A stretch of 64,000 bases of DNA from Nemertoderma westbladi. Its lineage: Eukaryota > Xenacoelomorpha > Nemertodermatida > Nemertodermatidae. Below, in pieces: positions 1 through 8,568 of this stretch (the first letter of the stretch is position 1; the number at the start of each line of letters is the position of its first letter). Location of the stretch: the NCBI GenBank assembly GCA_032718475.1, contig JAUCBJ010009149.1:62001-126000 (forward strand). Direction: 5' to 3'. The notes beneath the pieces are model-generated. The model made no database searches. It had not been told where the DNA came from and worked only from the letters and a program-made list of their open reading frames with translations. A program made the position numbers and the translations under genes.

Positions 1-299
1 TAGGTTATTGATAAACAATACCGGGTTTTATGTTGTCTTTGATAATGTGCAACTTCAAGTTATATATGAACCTGAAATTTTTAATAATTGCAAAATAAGA
101 ATAAATAATACCATAGTCATTTGCTGCTTTCATACCGGTAAATGTACTTTAATGTGTTCACCTAGCAAATTTCATATTTATTACCCTATATTTAGTAAAC
201 TTGTTAATTATTTATTAATGTTTGGTGTTGTGACTTTAGGTGTTGGTGATTAGAAGGTGAAAATTAAACATTACTATTTTTCAATCAATCAATCGGTAG

Positions 300-480
300 T
301 TAGGGAAAACTAACCTCGTTTGAATAAGTATGACTCTCACGGGCTGACTGCGTGCCTAGCTGCGTGGCTGGCTGGCTGACTGCATGACCGACCGCGAGGC
401 TGCTGCGTGCCGCGAGGTTGACTGCGAGGCTGGCCGCGAGGCTGGCTGCGAGGCTGGCAGCGATGCTGCTCTGACTGTGT
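300..480. repeat. GC-rich degenerate short repeat
   Basis: Variants of a ~12-base word (gcgaggctggcc, with ggctggctggct) recur over about 130 bases, giving a local GC-rich island in AT-rich DNA. Open frames on both strands here are repeat-encoded (Ala/Ser or Cys/Glu/Ala-rich) and show no protein features, so no gene is called. Confidence 0.6.
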
Positions 481-491
481 GGTTGACCGCA

Positions 492-1575
492 TCCCATGAC
501 TGTGTACACATCCGATTATATCCGGCTCACGATATTGTATACAATGACTTAGTTTGTTACTGCGGGTACTGTTACATTAATACTGTGGTACCGTACTGCG
601 GTACAATGCTAATCAAAAGAAATCAGCATGCTCTATCTGACTATACTGTTACAACAGCGACAGTACTGCAGTACTGTATTGTTTGAGTAGGTGATCTAAT
701 CCCTATATGCGAGAGCTACGCGTCCCTTCTAGGTTATGACAGCAGTATGCTAATCAAGGTTCAGGTAGACAGCAGTATCCATATAGTTGAAAAAAAAAAA
801 AAATGTTATTACATCAGATTACTGCTGTACTGATAAAGTGGTTGACAGTTGTGGATAGGAGCTGCGAGGTTGACCACATCCCCCGCAGTGTGGCTGACTG
901 CGTACACATCTGATTGTAACTAGCTCACGATATTGTATACATTGACCTAGTTTGTTACTGCAGGTACTGTCGTACCGGTACTGCTGTACGGTACAATGCT
1001 AATCAGTATGCTCTATCTGATTATGTTGTTACATCAAGAACAGCGACAGTACTGCAGTACTGTATTGTTTAGGTAGGGGATCTAATCCCTATATGTGAGA
1101 CCCCTGCATGTAATCTAGGTTATGACAGCAGTATGCTAATCAAGGTTCGGGTAGACAGCAGTATCCTTATAGGTGAAAAAAAACAAATGCTATTACATCA
1201 GATTACTGCTGTACTGATAAAGTGGATGACAGTTGTGGATAGGAGCTGCTAGGCTATCTGTGAGGTTGATCGCATCCCCGCAGCGTGGCTGACTGTGTAC
1301 ACATCTGATTGTAACTAGCTCACGATATTGTATACATTGGTTTAGTTTGTTACTGCAGGTACTGTCGTACCGGTACTGCAGTACGGTACAATGCTCTATC
1401 TGATTATGCTGTTACATCAAGAACAGCGACAGTACAGCAGTACTGTATTGTTTGGATAGGTGATCTAATCCCTATATGTGAGACCCCTGCATGCATCAGA
1501 TTACTGCTGTACCGATACCAGTAGACAACGACTACAGTGTTGGAAGAGTAAAACACTACCGGTACTGATAAAGTG
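492..1575. repeat. ~396-bp tandem repeat, about 2.7 copies
   Basis: The word gtacacatc followed by ...gattgtaactagctcacg starts near 504, 902 and 1297, a period of about 395-398 bases. Each unit has a 'cacgatattgtatac' stretch, palindromic 'cagtactgcagtactg', a 'ggtgatctaatccctatatg' stretch and an A-run. The third unit is shortened. The repeat lies about 0.4 kb outside the last gene of the minus-strand capsid cluster. It may belong to that element's terminal region or may be an unrelated satellite; no matching inverted copy was found on the other side. Confidence 0.8.
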
Positions 1576-1954
1576 GATGACCGTTGTAGATAGGCCTATA
1601 ATTTATCAGAACCGGTACCAACAGGTTATCATTACACTCTATACAGATTATGTTGCATTTTCTGACTAATATTACTAGTCAACTACTGTATGTGTTATTA
1701 GTTTGCGACGTAAAGGCTGTTTCGCAATACCAGTACATCTATATTAGAATGATATCGAGAATACTTACTGTACATGTTACGTCTACATCATATTGTTAAA
1801 GGTGTATGGTTAACCTACCGCGATTGACTCTTTTTTAGAGAACTTGTTGTAAAAAAAAAATTATATTTTATTATATTTTTATATTAACATCAAGATCATC
1901 ACCAAAATAAAATTATATTATCCCATCACATTACATTACATGCTTAGAGTAAAC
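1576..1954. other. AT-rich non-coding flank
   Basis: This is the 3' flank of the capsid gene cluster (its genes read leftward). It is very AT-rich, with A/T homopolymers around 1850-1880, and could hold polyadenylation signals or an element end. I see no terminal inverted repeat or gene. Confidence 0.5.
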
Positions 1955-2554
1955 CTACAGTACATCTTCCACCGCAGTTACTTCTTTCTGTTTATCATCG
2001 ACATCAGTCGCAGTTAAACGCTTTCTCATGAAAAAGTGCAGAGCCTCAAATCCGCCAACACGTTTTGCTGAGCAGTATCGCAGACAGTTATCCTTTGTGT
2101 TTAAGTGAAACGCGCATTTACTTTCCGCTGTAGTAAATCGGTCGTGAAATCGGCAAGGAGTTAAATAATCGTGATATTGCTTATATATTCCCAATTTCTC
2201 CACCAAATTTGGCTTGAGAACATCGAGTTGGGAAACTAATATTACCAGCTTCAGCAACACAAATACATGAATATTTTTTTTATATTTTAAATGTCTCTTC
2301 ATATATTTTATAAAGTCATCTTGAGAAATGTCTCCGTAGTCCCAGGGCAAGTGAGAAGTCATATCACGTAAATTGTTTACGTGAGCCACATCTAAAGCTG
2401 ATAATTTAATATTAGGTGGGCCTTTAATTAAAAACGTCTTTACATTAGTTTTGGTGTAATTAGAATCGTATATTGCAAATTCTTTAAATACTACCGGATA
2501 CTCCTTATTATCTATCTTATAGTATTGAAAATCAACAAAAATAATATTATCCAT
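1955..2554 (-). CDS. Conserved element protein of unknown function (ORF199)
   Basis: A 199-residue frame, last in the minus-strand gene series, starting 35 bases after the protease stop. The N-terminus (MDNIIFVDFQYYK, then VVFKEFAIYD) has a strand-loop-strand look with an early acidic residue. This resembles the start of RNase H-fold/DEDD exonuclease-like proteins that I associate with Maverick-type elements, but no full catalytic set is evident. The C-terminal third carries a Cys/His cluster (CRFHDRF, SKCAF, NCLRYC, residues ~133-160), which could bind metal. No signal peptide or membrane segment is seen. The start is an ATG with an A-rich upstream context. The last ~20 residues are acidic and lysine-rich, probably a disordered tail. 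The product is likely a replication or accessory factor, but that is inference only. Confidence 0.7.
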   Translation of the reverse strand: MDNIIFVDFQYYKIDNKEYPVVFKEFAIYDSNYTKTNVKTFLIKGPPNIKLSALDVAHVNNLRDMTSHLPWDYGDISQDDFIKYMKRHLKYKKNIHVFVLLKLVILVSQLDVLKPNLVEKLGIYKQYHDYLTPCRFHDRFTTAESKCAFHLNTKDNCLRYCSAKRVGGFEALHFFMRKRLTATDVDDKQKEVTAVEDVL

Positions 2555-2589
2555 TTTATCTGATAAACAAAAGCAAGCTAAATGATTAA

Positions 2590-3042
2590 TTACAAAGTTT
2601 GTTGGTTTAATTTATAATAATTAACAAGCCATTTATATAATATAATTTCATTGATTTCCACATTATTTGTAAACGCGCTCATTGGATAGATTGTGTGAAT
2701 ACGATTTACTAAGTAATAGAGACAGTACAGGCCGCATGTGGTCCGTCTAGGGTCTTGAAATTGTTTGCGTGTAGTACGCCACCTTGCGGAATTTTTCTTA
2801 AGCCATTTTTCGATGCATCTGTTTGGATATTTTGGTCCAAACGAGTCAAATACTTCAGCCTCATTATCTCGTATATATATAGCGATCCAATGAATCCCAG
2901 GCAGATGCTGTTTATCAGTATTTACTATCAAGCCATAATCCCGCCGCTTATTATTATCTAATTTAGGTAATTTATTAGCCGGAAACGCGCCCAAATAGTG
3001 ACCACCCACTGGAAACATATCAAGGTCCTCTGTAGATAACAT
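2590..3042 (-). CDS. Adenain-type (Ulp1-like) capsid maturation cysteine protease
   Basis: A 150-residue protein with the C5/C48 protease signature. His51 lies in GIHWIAIYI, Asp66 in EVFDSFG, the oxyanion Gln region at 94-96 in KQFQDPRRTT, and nucleophile Cys103 in TCGLYCLYYL. Order and spacing match adenovirus protease (adenain) and its Maverick/adintovirus homologues, which cleave capsid and core precursors during virion maturation. It is shorter than adenovirus protease (~200 aa), as expected for these elements. Its ATG lies two bases after the stop of the major capsid gene, so the genes are probably expressed together. All catalytic residues are present and the frame is intact. Confidence 0.9.
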   Translation of the reverse strand: MLSTEDLDMFPVGGHYLGAFPANKLPKLDNNKRRDYGLIVNTDKQHLPGIHWIAIYIRDNEAEVFDSFGPKYPNRCIEKWLKKNSARWRTTRKQFQDPRRTTCGLYCLYYLVNRIHTIYPMSAFTNNVEINEIILYKWLVNYYKLNQQTL

Positions 3043-3044
3043 AC

Positions 3045-4304
3045 TTAATCGATATGTATTTCTTTCCTGCTATTTAAACTTAATGATTGATCATAAATAT
3101 TAAAAACGATTACATTTATGGTTTCAACCAACGGTTCAGCAAATCTTAATTTTAATTGACCGTTAGTATATATCGACGGTTGCGGATCTCTAACGTAGCC
3201 GTCGGCGGTTAGGTCCCAGGATAGGATGGGACAATTACCTAAGTAGGTTTCATGGTCTATATTATTACCCCCATAACCGTTAATATATGTATTAATGTTC
3301 TTCATTAATTGAGTATACTCAAAAATATATGTTCCATCTGTAAAATTAGGTTCGTATATTACACCCCCTACTGGAAGACCGTCTACAATCAGTTCCGCGC
3401 GTCTAAGGTTAAAATGTTCAAATTTCAAGGGATTGCTAATTAATTCTCCCGAATAAGCGTTATTTGTTATGAAGCCAATAATAACTAATTTGGGTTTTTT
3501 ACCATCAAATATGTTTGTTTGAGTGTAATTTGTGGTTTGAGCTGGAATAGTAAATGTAGTCACCTCTTTCTTTTGAAATTGATATTCAATATCGTAGCTC
3601 TCTAAACCTTTTAGGTGACTGCTTTCTATTACCGGATTAACCTCCATTCTAGGGATTAGAATTTTTATTTCATCTAATTCTAGTCGAAGATTTGTCACGG
3701 CGTTTGCGTTTGGAGTGATTTTAAAAATAAACGAATTTGATACTTTTCTAAAATGCATTCTTAAATCATACCCAGGTTGTATTATTTTAGTTTCAGTATC
3801 AAAATCAATCGTCAATCCACTTACAAATTGCATTTGTTTACTAAAGGCATCGCCAATAGGATGCGCGCCGGGATCAATTTCATTTCCGTGTTCAGATAAA
3901 GGTTGATGAAAGCCGCCCGCCCCCAGTAACCCATTTTTATCCTCGTAAGTTGTAAATAATAAATTGGATAAGTACGACTTGTAGAAATAATGGTTATTGC
4001 TATATTCAACCTGCTTCTCATTAAGGTCTATTTTAATATCACTCCACATAGTTTCAGCTGGGTAATTCAGCATATAAATATGGGAGTTTTCAAGTCGTCT
4101 ATCCCAGCGTACTGTACATTTTGTAATTAATAACGCGTCTTGCAGTTTCGTATAGAATTCATTGGATCTGGGTACAAGGAAGGTGACCTCCCTAGATTCA
4201 TTTCTGAGATTAGATACAGGGTAAATTGTTTCATAATGTTTTGCTTTAAATTCAGTCTGTATTGGCTGTGTAGAAAATAAATCTAATTCCTTAATAATTG
4301 ACAT
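3045..4304 (-). CDS. Major capsid (hexon-like, double jelly-roll) protein, F54H12.2-like family
   Basis: A 419-residue protein beginning MSIIKELDLF, followed by a T-x-Y-P-V-S box (residues ~25-31) and a 'lipid/vesicle-like' surface strand YPAETMWSDIKIDLN (81-95). An N-x-Y-F-Y-K-S-Y segment (104-111) precedes a Gly-rich loop (126-132). This layout matches the family annotated in invertebrate genomes as 'uncharacterized protein F54H12.2-like', which occupies the major-capsid position in Maverick/adintovirus-type elements. Such proteins are expected to form two jelly rolls and trimeric capsomers, but I did not model the fold. It is flanked by a basic core-like gene (2 bases upstream) and the protease (2 bases downstream), a virion-structural block. 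The frame is complete with no stops. Confidence 0.8.
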   Translation of the reverse strand: MSIIKELDLFSTQPIQTEFKAKHYETIYPVSNLRNESREVTFLVPRSNEFYTKLQDALLITKCTVRWDRRLENSHIYMLNYPAETMWSDIKIDLNEKQVEYSNNHYFYKSYLSNLLFTTYEDKNGLLGAGGFHQPLSEHGNEIDPGAHPIGDAFSKQMQFVSGLTIDFDTETKIIQPGYDLRMHFRKVSNSFIFKITPNANAVTNLRLELDEIKILIPRMEVNPVIESSHLKGLESYDIEYQFQKKEVTTFTIPAQTTNYTQTNIFDGKKPKLVIIGFITNNAYSGELISNPLKFEHFNLRRAELIVDGLPVGGVIYEPNFTDGTYIFEYTQLMKNINTYINGYGGNNIDHETYLGNCPILSWDLTADGYVRDPQPSIYTNGQLKLRFAEPLVETINVIVFNIYDQSLSLNSRKEIHID

Positions 4305-4306
4305 TA

Positions 4307-4870
4307 TTAAAAAATACTTTTTTCGCAGTGTTTCAGTTTACCTTTTATATTTCTCTTTTTACTACGTCGATGAGGTATGTTCATAGACATTGGCTGTCTA
4401 GCGGGTCGCTTTAAATCTCTATAAACTTTTTCTACAACCGACCTTGTTGACGGTTTCATTTTATTTAATGCTTTATTAATAACCGTATTAGCTTGCTGAT
4501 GTAAGACCCGCTTACCTTTTGGTATTACGTGTTGTCTCATAAATTTTGTGGTAAATGGTAAAGCTTTCTGTAAAACTTTTTTAGCTAATGGCTTACCAAA
4601 TTTTTTCAATGTAGATAAAGCGTCTGTAAATATACCTTCTCCGTGTTGATTTGCTCGCATACCTCTACGATAACGCTGAAAACGACGTTGTTTTAAGTTT
4701 GGACCAAATGTGCCAATTTGTTGACCGTAAGGGTCAATATATGAACCACCTCGAAAAACGGGAACTTGCGTCGAACCTCTGGTACTTCTTCCCCCTTTAA
4801 AAACAGCAAGATTAGAGTCTGATCCCCCATATTGTGGTTTACTGTATCTTTGAAATAAATCGGAATCCAT
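4307..4870 (-). CDS. Basic virion core / pVI-like protein
   Basis: A 187-residue, strongly basic protein. Residues 1-75 are Gly/Arg/Gln-rich and low in order (VFRGGS, RRFQRYRRG). From ~78, GEGIFTDALSTLKKFGKPL is an amphipathic, Gly-preceded helix of the kind found near the N-terminus of adenovirus pVI-type proteins after protease cleavage. The C-terminus has Arg/Lys clusters (RRSKKRN) suited to binding packaged DNA. GG/GEG positions could be cleavage sites for the neighbouring adenain-like protease. It sits between penton-like gene B and the major capsid gene, with two bases to the latter. Assignment rests on composition, position and the amphipathic segment, not on strong sequence identity. 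Confidence 0.7.
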   Translation of the reverse strand: MDSDLFQRYSKPQYGGSDSNLAVFKGGRSTRGSTQVPVFRGGSYIDPYGQQIGTFGPNLKQRRFQRYRRGMRANQHGEGIFTDALSTLKKFGKPLAKKVLQKALPFTTKFMRQHVIPKGKRVLHQQANTVINKALNKMKPSTRSVVEKVYRDLKRPARQPMSMNIPHRRSKKRNIKGKLKHCEKSIF

Positions 4871-4871
4871 T

Positions 4872-5717
4872 TTAATTTATACGTTTAAAGTGTAAGGTAA
4901 TACAAGTTGTCCCGTATTCAAAATTCAAATCTTTTCCTTCTTTGTCTGTTATTTCAATATGAATGTATGTTATCTTATATGATTTTTTTACAGAGATATA
5001 ATGAATTGTATCCTTGGCAAATTCTTTATTTATTACGCTACCATATTTCACATCATCAGGTATCGCAACACGACGAAGTAAAGCTAAACCAAAGTCGTTA
5101 ATATATTGATTTTCAATTATATTAGTAGTCACGTACATGTTCGATTTAGGTTCTGGAATAGAGTTGGGCGGTTGAGGGCATAAAAATACCATCTGGTAAG
5201 CTTTTTCTCCATTTCCGATAACCTTTATTAAATAACCCTTTATATTATTTTTCGTCTTCAAAATAATTTTAAAATTTGGATTTAAATTCGCGCCGAGATT
5301 ATTTTCAGTAATTCCAAAATAATAGGCTAATTGTTGACCTATAAATAACTCTCGCACAGTTTTCCCTAAAATAAATTGCAATCTATTTTGCTGAGTATTT
5401 TCAACTATTTGTAATTTATCTTTCAATGTCCCCGTGTTAAAATAATCTATAATGTCGTTGATACTGTAGAATAAACCAGATGGAAGTGTATCCTCAAAAA
5501 TTTTTTTCCCTTTTTTTAATAAAATAACATTCTCTACATTGTTATACATGGACGGTAACGTTGCTAAGTAAAATATACTTTTTATACCTACCACCCAGTT
5601 TTCGTTTGGGTTTATAGGTAAGGCGCCGTGGAAATTTATCTGATAATTACTAGCGCTATTGCGGGGAAAATCAATTGGGCAGGAGTTACTCGGCAGCCTT
5701 ACGTAGAATTCATCCAT
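4872..5717 (-). CDS. Penton/minor capsid-like protein B
   Basis: A 281-residue protein when started at the ATG at 5717; an upstream extension needs a GTG codon. The N-terminal module (FYVRLPSNSCPIDFPRN, then ASNYQINF, then NENWVVGIKSIFY) has the strand pattern 'L-x-S-x-S...P-x-N...F-x-V-x-L...W-x-V-G-L' that recurs in invertebrate Maverick/adintovirus elements at the penton position. The next gene upstream has the same module, so the two look like ancient paralogues. The ATG lies inside the last codons of that gene (8-base overlap, ATGGATGA), which suggests translational coupling or compact polycistronic organisation. A penton or vertex role is inferred from family position; the jelly-roll fold is not demonstrated. 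Confidence 0.75.
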   Translation of the reverse strand: MDEFYVRLPSNSCPIDFPRNSASNYQINFHGALPINPNENWVVGIKSIFYLATLPSMYNNVENVILLKKGKKIFEDTLPSGLFYSINDIIDYFNTGTLKDKLQIVENTQQNRLQFILGKTVRELFIGQQLAYYFGITENNLGANLNPNFKIILKTKNNIKGYLIKVIGNGEKAYQMVFLCPQPPNSIPEPKSNMYVTTNIIENQYINDFGLALLRRVAIPDDVKYGSVINKEFAKDTIHYISVKKSYKITYIHIEITDKEGKDLNFEYGTTCITLHFKRIN

Positions 5718-6582
5718 CGCCACCACCCCGTATTAACTTAAGTGTTATAACAGTACGACCTCCGCTGAAGTTAATTAGTTGCCCCTGTCCGTCGCGTAAA
5801 GTAATTAATATTGTTTTTAGTTTTTTATTCAACAACGGGAAATAGCAAATGCTCTCGTATTCGTGATTAATATATTTTCGATTTAATTGCGTTAAAGGGC
5901 AGGTTCTTAAGAGCGGTGCTAAAGCGTCGCCAACAAATGAGCTCTCAATAATATCTGTATATATAAAGATAGTGTCTTTATTACGTGTTATATTTGTGGG
6001 AGCTGGAAAATCTAAAATGCCAATTTCCGAAATTTTTGGTCCACTATAATTTAAAATTAATATCGGCTGTTCTATATTGCTTAATTCATCTACTGTAGTG
6101 GTACTGTATATATCCCAATTCGGAATATCCGGATGATTCCGATCCAATAACGGATTTAAGCCTAGAATTTGTATTAAATCACCACGTAGACTTAATTGTA
6201 TTTTTTTCAACTTTTTAGGAAATTTAAATTTAATTCTAGAATTATTTGTATTAAAAATGAATTCGAAATCTCTATATTTCGCTTCAGAATTAAACAGTTT
6301 ATTTATATCATCAATAATCACTTGAATAGAGTTATGCATACCAGGAAATAAACTATATAATTTGGCATCTTTTGCATCGACGCCGATTGACAGCGAGATT
6401 TGAGTTTGCAGCGTAATATTACTATATGTTGCTTGATATTGAAGTTCGGCAAGTCCAACTTTGGCATTTGAACCAATATATAATTCTTCAGCTAAATCAA
6501 CAGTAAACTCACTAGGATTATTATTGGGATAAATGTTCAATGAGCTATCTGACAGTAGAGTGATATATGTATCTGTGGCCAT
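5710..6582 (-). CDS. Penton/minor capsid-like protein A
   Basis: A 290-residue protein starting MATDTYITLLSDSSLNIYP. Residues 5-55 follow the same pattern as protein B: L-S-D-S-S, N-N-P-S-E-F-T-V-D-L, then NAKVGLAELQYQATY. The rest is rich in beta-prone segments and ends in a Gly-rich tail (IRGGGDG). Related 250-300 residue proteins fill the penton/minor-capsid slot of Maverick-type elements. Two paralogues side by side may build one hetero-oligomeric vertex or may have split roles. About 240 non-coding bases separate it from the integrase, the largest gap within this half of the cluster. Confidence 0.75.
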   Translation of the reverse strand: MATDTYITLLSDSSLNIYPNNNPSEFTVDLAEELYIGSNAKVGLAELQYQATYSNITLQTQISLSIGVDAKDAKLYSLFPGMHNSIQVIIDDINKLFNSEAKYRDFEFIFNTNNSRIKFKFPKKLKKIQLSLRGDLIQILGLNPLLDRNHPDIPNWDIYSTTTVDELSNIEQPILILNYSGPKISEIGILDFPAPTNITRNKDTIFIYTDIIESSFVGDALAPLLRTCPLTQLNRKYINHEYESICYFPLLNKKLKTILITLRDGQGQLINFSGGRTVITLKLIRGGGDG

Positions 6583-6824
6583 TATTTAAGCTTGCTCTCT
6601 CTACTTGACTCTTTTGTACATACAGTACAGTATAATGTTAAATTATAGACATCTGTGACCACGTTCATCGCTGCATCTTCTACAGTATATGTGAGGGATC
6701 AATATTTTACTGGCTTTATTTAAAGCGGATGAACTATATAGTATAGTAATATCATTCGAGTTAATATTGATTAATTACGGTCATATGCGACCAAAATGAA
6801 TTAATATACAGTATAAACCTAAGC
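6583..6824. promoter_or_regulatory. Intergenic gap between integrase and penton-like A
   Basis: At ~240 bases this is one of the few real gaps in the cluster. It is AT-rich, with 'gtacagtataat' words at 6624-6635. A promoter for the capsid genes downstream is plausible because other genes here are packed within a few bases, but no specific element is recognised. Confidence 0.3.
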
Positions 6825-7916
6825 TTATTTAATATGCTGTACCCAGGACTGTTTCTTGGATCCGATGAATCGGACTAAATATTCTTTCTTCCCATTGCGT
6901 ACACGTTCTTTAAGTTTGCCAATATTTTTTTTGTCAATTGCTAGATAAATATTACTATTCGGGTGAACCTTTTGGAGTTCGTGAGAATAAAATGAGCCCT
7001 TTATTATAGCTCCGGTGCTGTCCTTAATATCGAACATTACCGCTGGTACTCTATCCAACCTGACTCGATGAATAATAAATAATTCACGTGTCCATTGTTC
7101 TCGATAGCCTTTAGCAAAAGCGGTACGGGCGATAGATAATCGTACTGTATCTCCAACTTTAAATTTTATTTTCTTGTGATTTATCTGTCTATATTTCCCA
7201 TATAATCTATTCATTAATTCAGTTTCATTAAATTTATTAACTTCAATGGGAGTCATTTTTATTGTCCTATGATACGACCTATTATAAGCCGAGATAAGCT
7301 TAGGTAAAATTTTTATCCAGATATTATTTCCCCTCTGGGTGAAAATTTTGAACATCTTTGTTTTTAATGTGCGATTGAATCTCTCAACAATAGCCGCCTT
7401 ATTCACAGAGTACATTACGTAATACTGTATACCTAACGTATCTAAATATTTCCTTACAGATTTATTTAGAAACTCAGAACCTTGATCAGTGGCGATTCTG
7501 TTTGGTTTTCCTTTCTGGAATATTTTTTGCAATATACTAATAATTTCATCACCCTTTTTTGTTTTCATGGCATAGCCAAAAGCAAGCCGACTGAAGGCAT
7601 CAATGCATGTTAATATATAGTTATAATTATTATTTTGCGACTTATATTGCTGCATATCCACCAGATCTATCATATATATATCTTTTATGCCTCCCGTAAA
7701 TATTTTAGATGTTGGATAATGTTGTCTACGTGGAGCGTGAAGGGTGTATGTCTTTTGTCCGCTCAACCATTTCTGGGCTTGCATCGGTTTGATGTTTGCA
7801 GCTTTTGCTAATTTTGCAACACTTGCAAATCCCGCGGGGGATGAAGGATCTAAATAAATTCTTAACAGTTTTTTGTCTAAGCTTCGGCTTAAAATCGGTT
7901 TCATCTTGCGAGGCAT
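6825..7916 (-). CDS. Retroviral-type DDE integrase with C-terminal chromodomain (Maverick type)
   Basis: A 363-residue protein from the ATG at 7916; the frame runs 15 bases further upstream only by using GTG. An N-terminal helix-turn-helix-like region (residues ~14-52, ending AQKWLSG) precedes the catalytic core. Core residues are D84 in YMIDLVDM, D144 in IATDQGSEF and E178 in AAIVERFNRT, the D-D-35-E arrangement of rve integrases. The linker SAYNRSYHRTIKMTP is typical of the Maverick/Ty3 group. The end (RNGKKEYLVRF..SKKQSWV) matches a chromodomain, which in such integrases reads histone marks and directs insertion. It should join the element's DNA ends into host chromosomes. All catalytic residues are present. 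Confidence 0.92.
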   Translation of the reverse strand: MPRKMKPILSRSLDKKLLRIYLDPSSPAGFASVAKLAKAANIKPMQAQKWLSGQKTYTLHAPRRQHYPTSKIFTGGIKDIYMIDLVDMQQYKSQNNNYNYILTCIDAFSRLAFGYAMKTKKGDEIISILQKIFQKGKPNRIATDQGSEFLNKSVRKYLDTLGIQYYVMYSVNKAAIVERFNRTLKTKMFKIFTQRGNNIWIKILPKLISAYNRSYHRTIKMTPIEVNKFNETELMNRLYGKYRQINHKKIKFKVGDTVRLSIARTAFAKGYREQWTRELFIIHRVRLDRVPAVMFDIKDSTGAIIKGSFYSHELQKVHPNSNIYLAIDKKNIGKLKERVRNGKKEYLVRFIGSKKQSWVQHIK

Positions 7917-7967
7917 CTTTTCGACAACCACAAGTAATATGTATATTCAAATCTCTTATAAAGGGCA

Positions 7968-8138
7968 TCACCGTAAGAACAATTGAAATTTTTTAATTAT
8001 TTTCTTCGAAGTTGATGTTTTGATGGGTTTTCTTTTTGTAGTATTTACTCTAGGTATATCTTGTGGTTTTAAATCAGTAGCTAACGGTTTACTCGATACT
8101 AAATATAATTTTCTAAATGTTACTCCCGTTTTAACCAT
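7968..8138 (-). CDS. Small basic protein (56 aa), candidate core peptide
   Basis: This short frame fills the otherwise unexplained gap between the integrase and the pX-like gene. It starts at an ATG (8138) 6 bases after the preceding stop and ends in TGA at 7968. About 15 of 56 residues are Lys or Arg and only two are acidic; the C-terminal half is a run of K/R/T/S motifs (TTKRKPIK, TSKKIIKK). The tight spacing matches the rest of the cluster. Small Arg/Lys-rich peptides condense DNA in adenovirus-like virions, so a mu/pX- or pVII-like role is possible. Composition alone cannot prove function, and it could be a chance frame in AT-rich DNA. Confidence 0.5.
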   Translation of the reverse strand: MVKTGVTFRKLYLVSSKPLATDLKPQDIPRVNTTKRKPIKTSTSKKIIKKFQLFLR

Positions 8139-8144
8139 TATTAC

Positions 8145-8528
8145 CTACCGTCCACGGTTAATTTTTTTTGCAATAGCAGCCCCAGCGGCAGCGGCCCCGG
8201 CACTCGCGGCTAGTTTCGCACCAATGCCGAGTAAGGGTATTAGAAACGGTAGTATGCCACCAGATTGATTGCTTAACTTTTTTCTGTAACTTGATATATT
8301 TTTTGTCTTACGGTTGAGTGATTTCAATACCTTCTTATAGCGGCGAATATTTCTAAATGAATGAGGGGTCAATTGTACGTTACCTTTTAGAACATTTAAT
8401 GCAGTATTTACAATGAGCCGTATTAATTCGTTACTGGCGGTATGGTTAATAAAATAAGTTCTTTGTTGAGGGGTAGCACTGCGTAGAAATTCCAGCTCGT
8501 TACGATATTTCTGCACAAGTCTATTCAT
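8145..8528 (-). CDS. pX-like basic protein with C-terminal hydrophobic segment
   Basis: A 127-residue protein. The core ALNVLKGNVQLT (residues 43-54), a following RR-x-K-K-V-L helix (62-69), then KKLSNQSGGILPFLIPLLG (83-101) is a hallmark found repeatedly in Maverick/adintovirus-type elements of invertebrates. In that family the order is 'NVLKGNV-L', basic helix, 'QKGGFLP-LL-P-LL'. The GG (90-91) before the hydrophobic stretch is a plausible processing site for the adenain-like protease. Residues 91-120 form a Gly/Ala/Leu-rich membrane-active or membrane-anchoring segment, followed by a basic tail (KKINRGR). Likely a virion core or membrane-lytic protein comparable to adenovirus pX/pVI; the exact role is unknown. 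Confidence 0.75.
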   Translation of the reverse strand: MNRLVQKYRNELEFLRSATPQQRTYFINHTASNELIRLIVNTALNVLKGNVQLTPHSFRNIRRYKKVLKSLNRKTKNISSYRKKLSNQSGGILPFLIPLLGIGAKLAASAGAAAAGAAIAKKINRGR

Positions 8529-8568
8529 TGTTGCAACATTATTGAAAATTGTTACAAAATATTAATTA

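Noticed and set aside
8-253. Plus-strand 81-codon frame
   Set aside because: AT-rich, no recognisable motif, no context; consistent with chance.
384-686. Plus-strand 100-codon frame and its minus-strand partner at 300-509
   Set aside because: Encoded by the gcgaggctgg repeat and the first unit of the 396-bp repeat.
7726-7971. Minus-strand frame overlapping the integrase start
   Set aside because: Shadow of the integrase gene; Cys/Lys-rich translation without motifs.
8020-8268. Plus-strand 82-codon frame with hydrophobic Ala-rich segment
   Set aside because: Antisense of the pX-like gene and of the 56-residue ORF; the hydrophobicity mirrors the Gly/Ala coding stretch.
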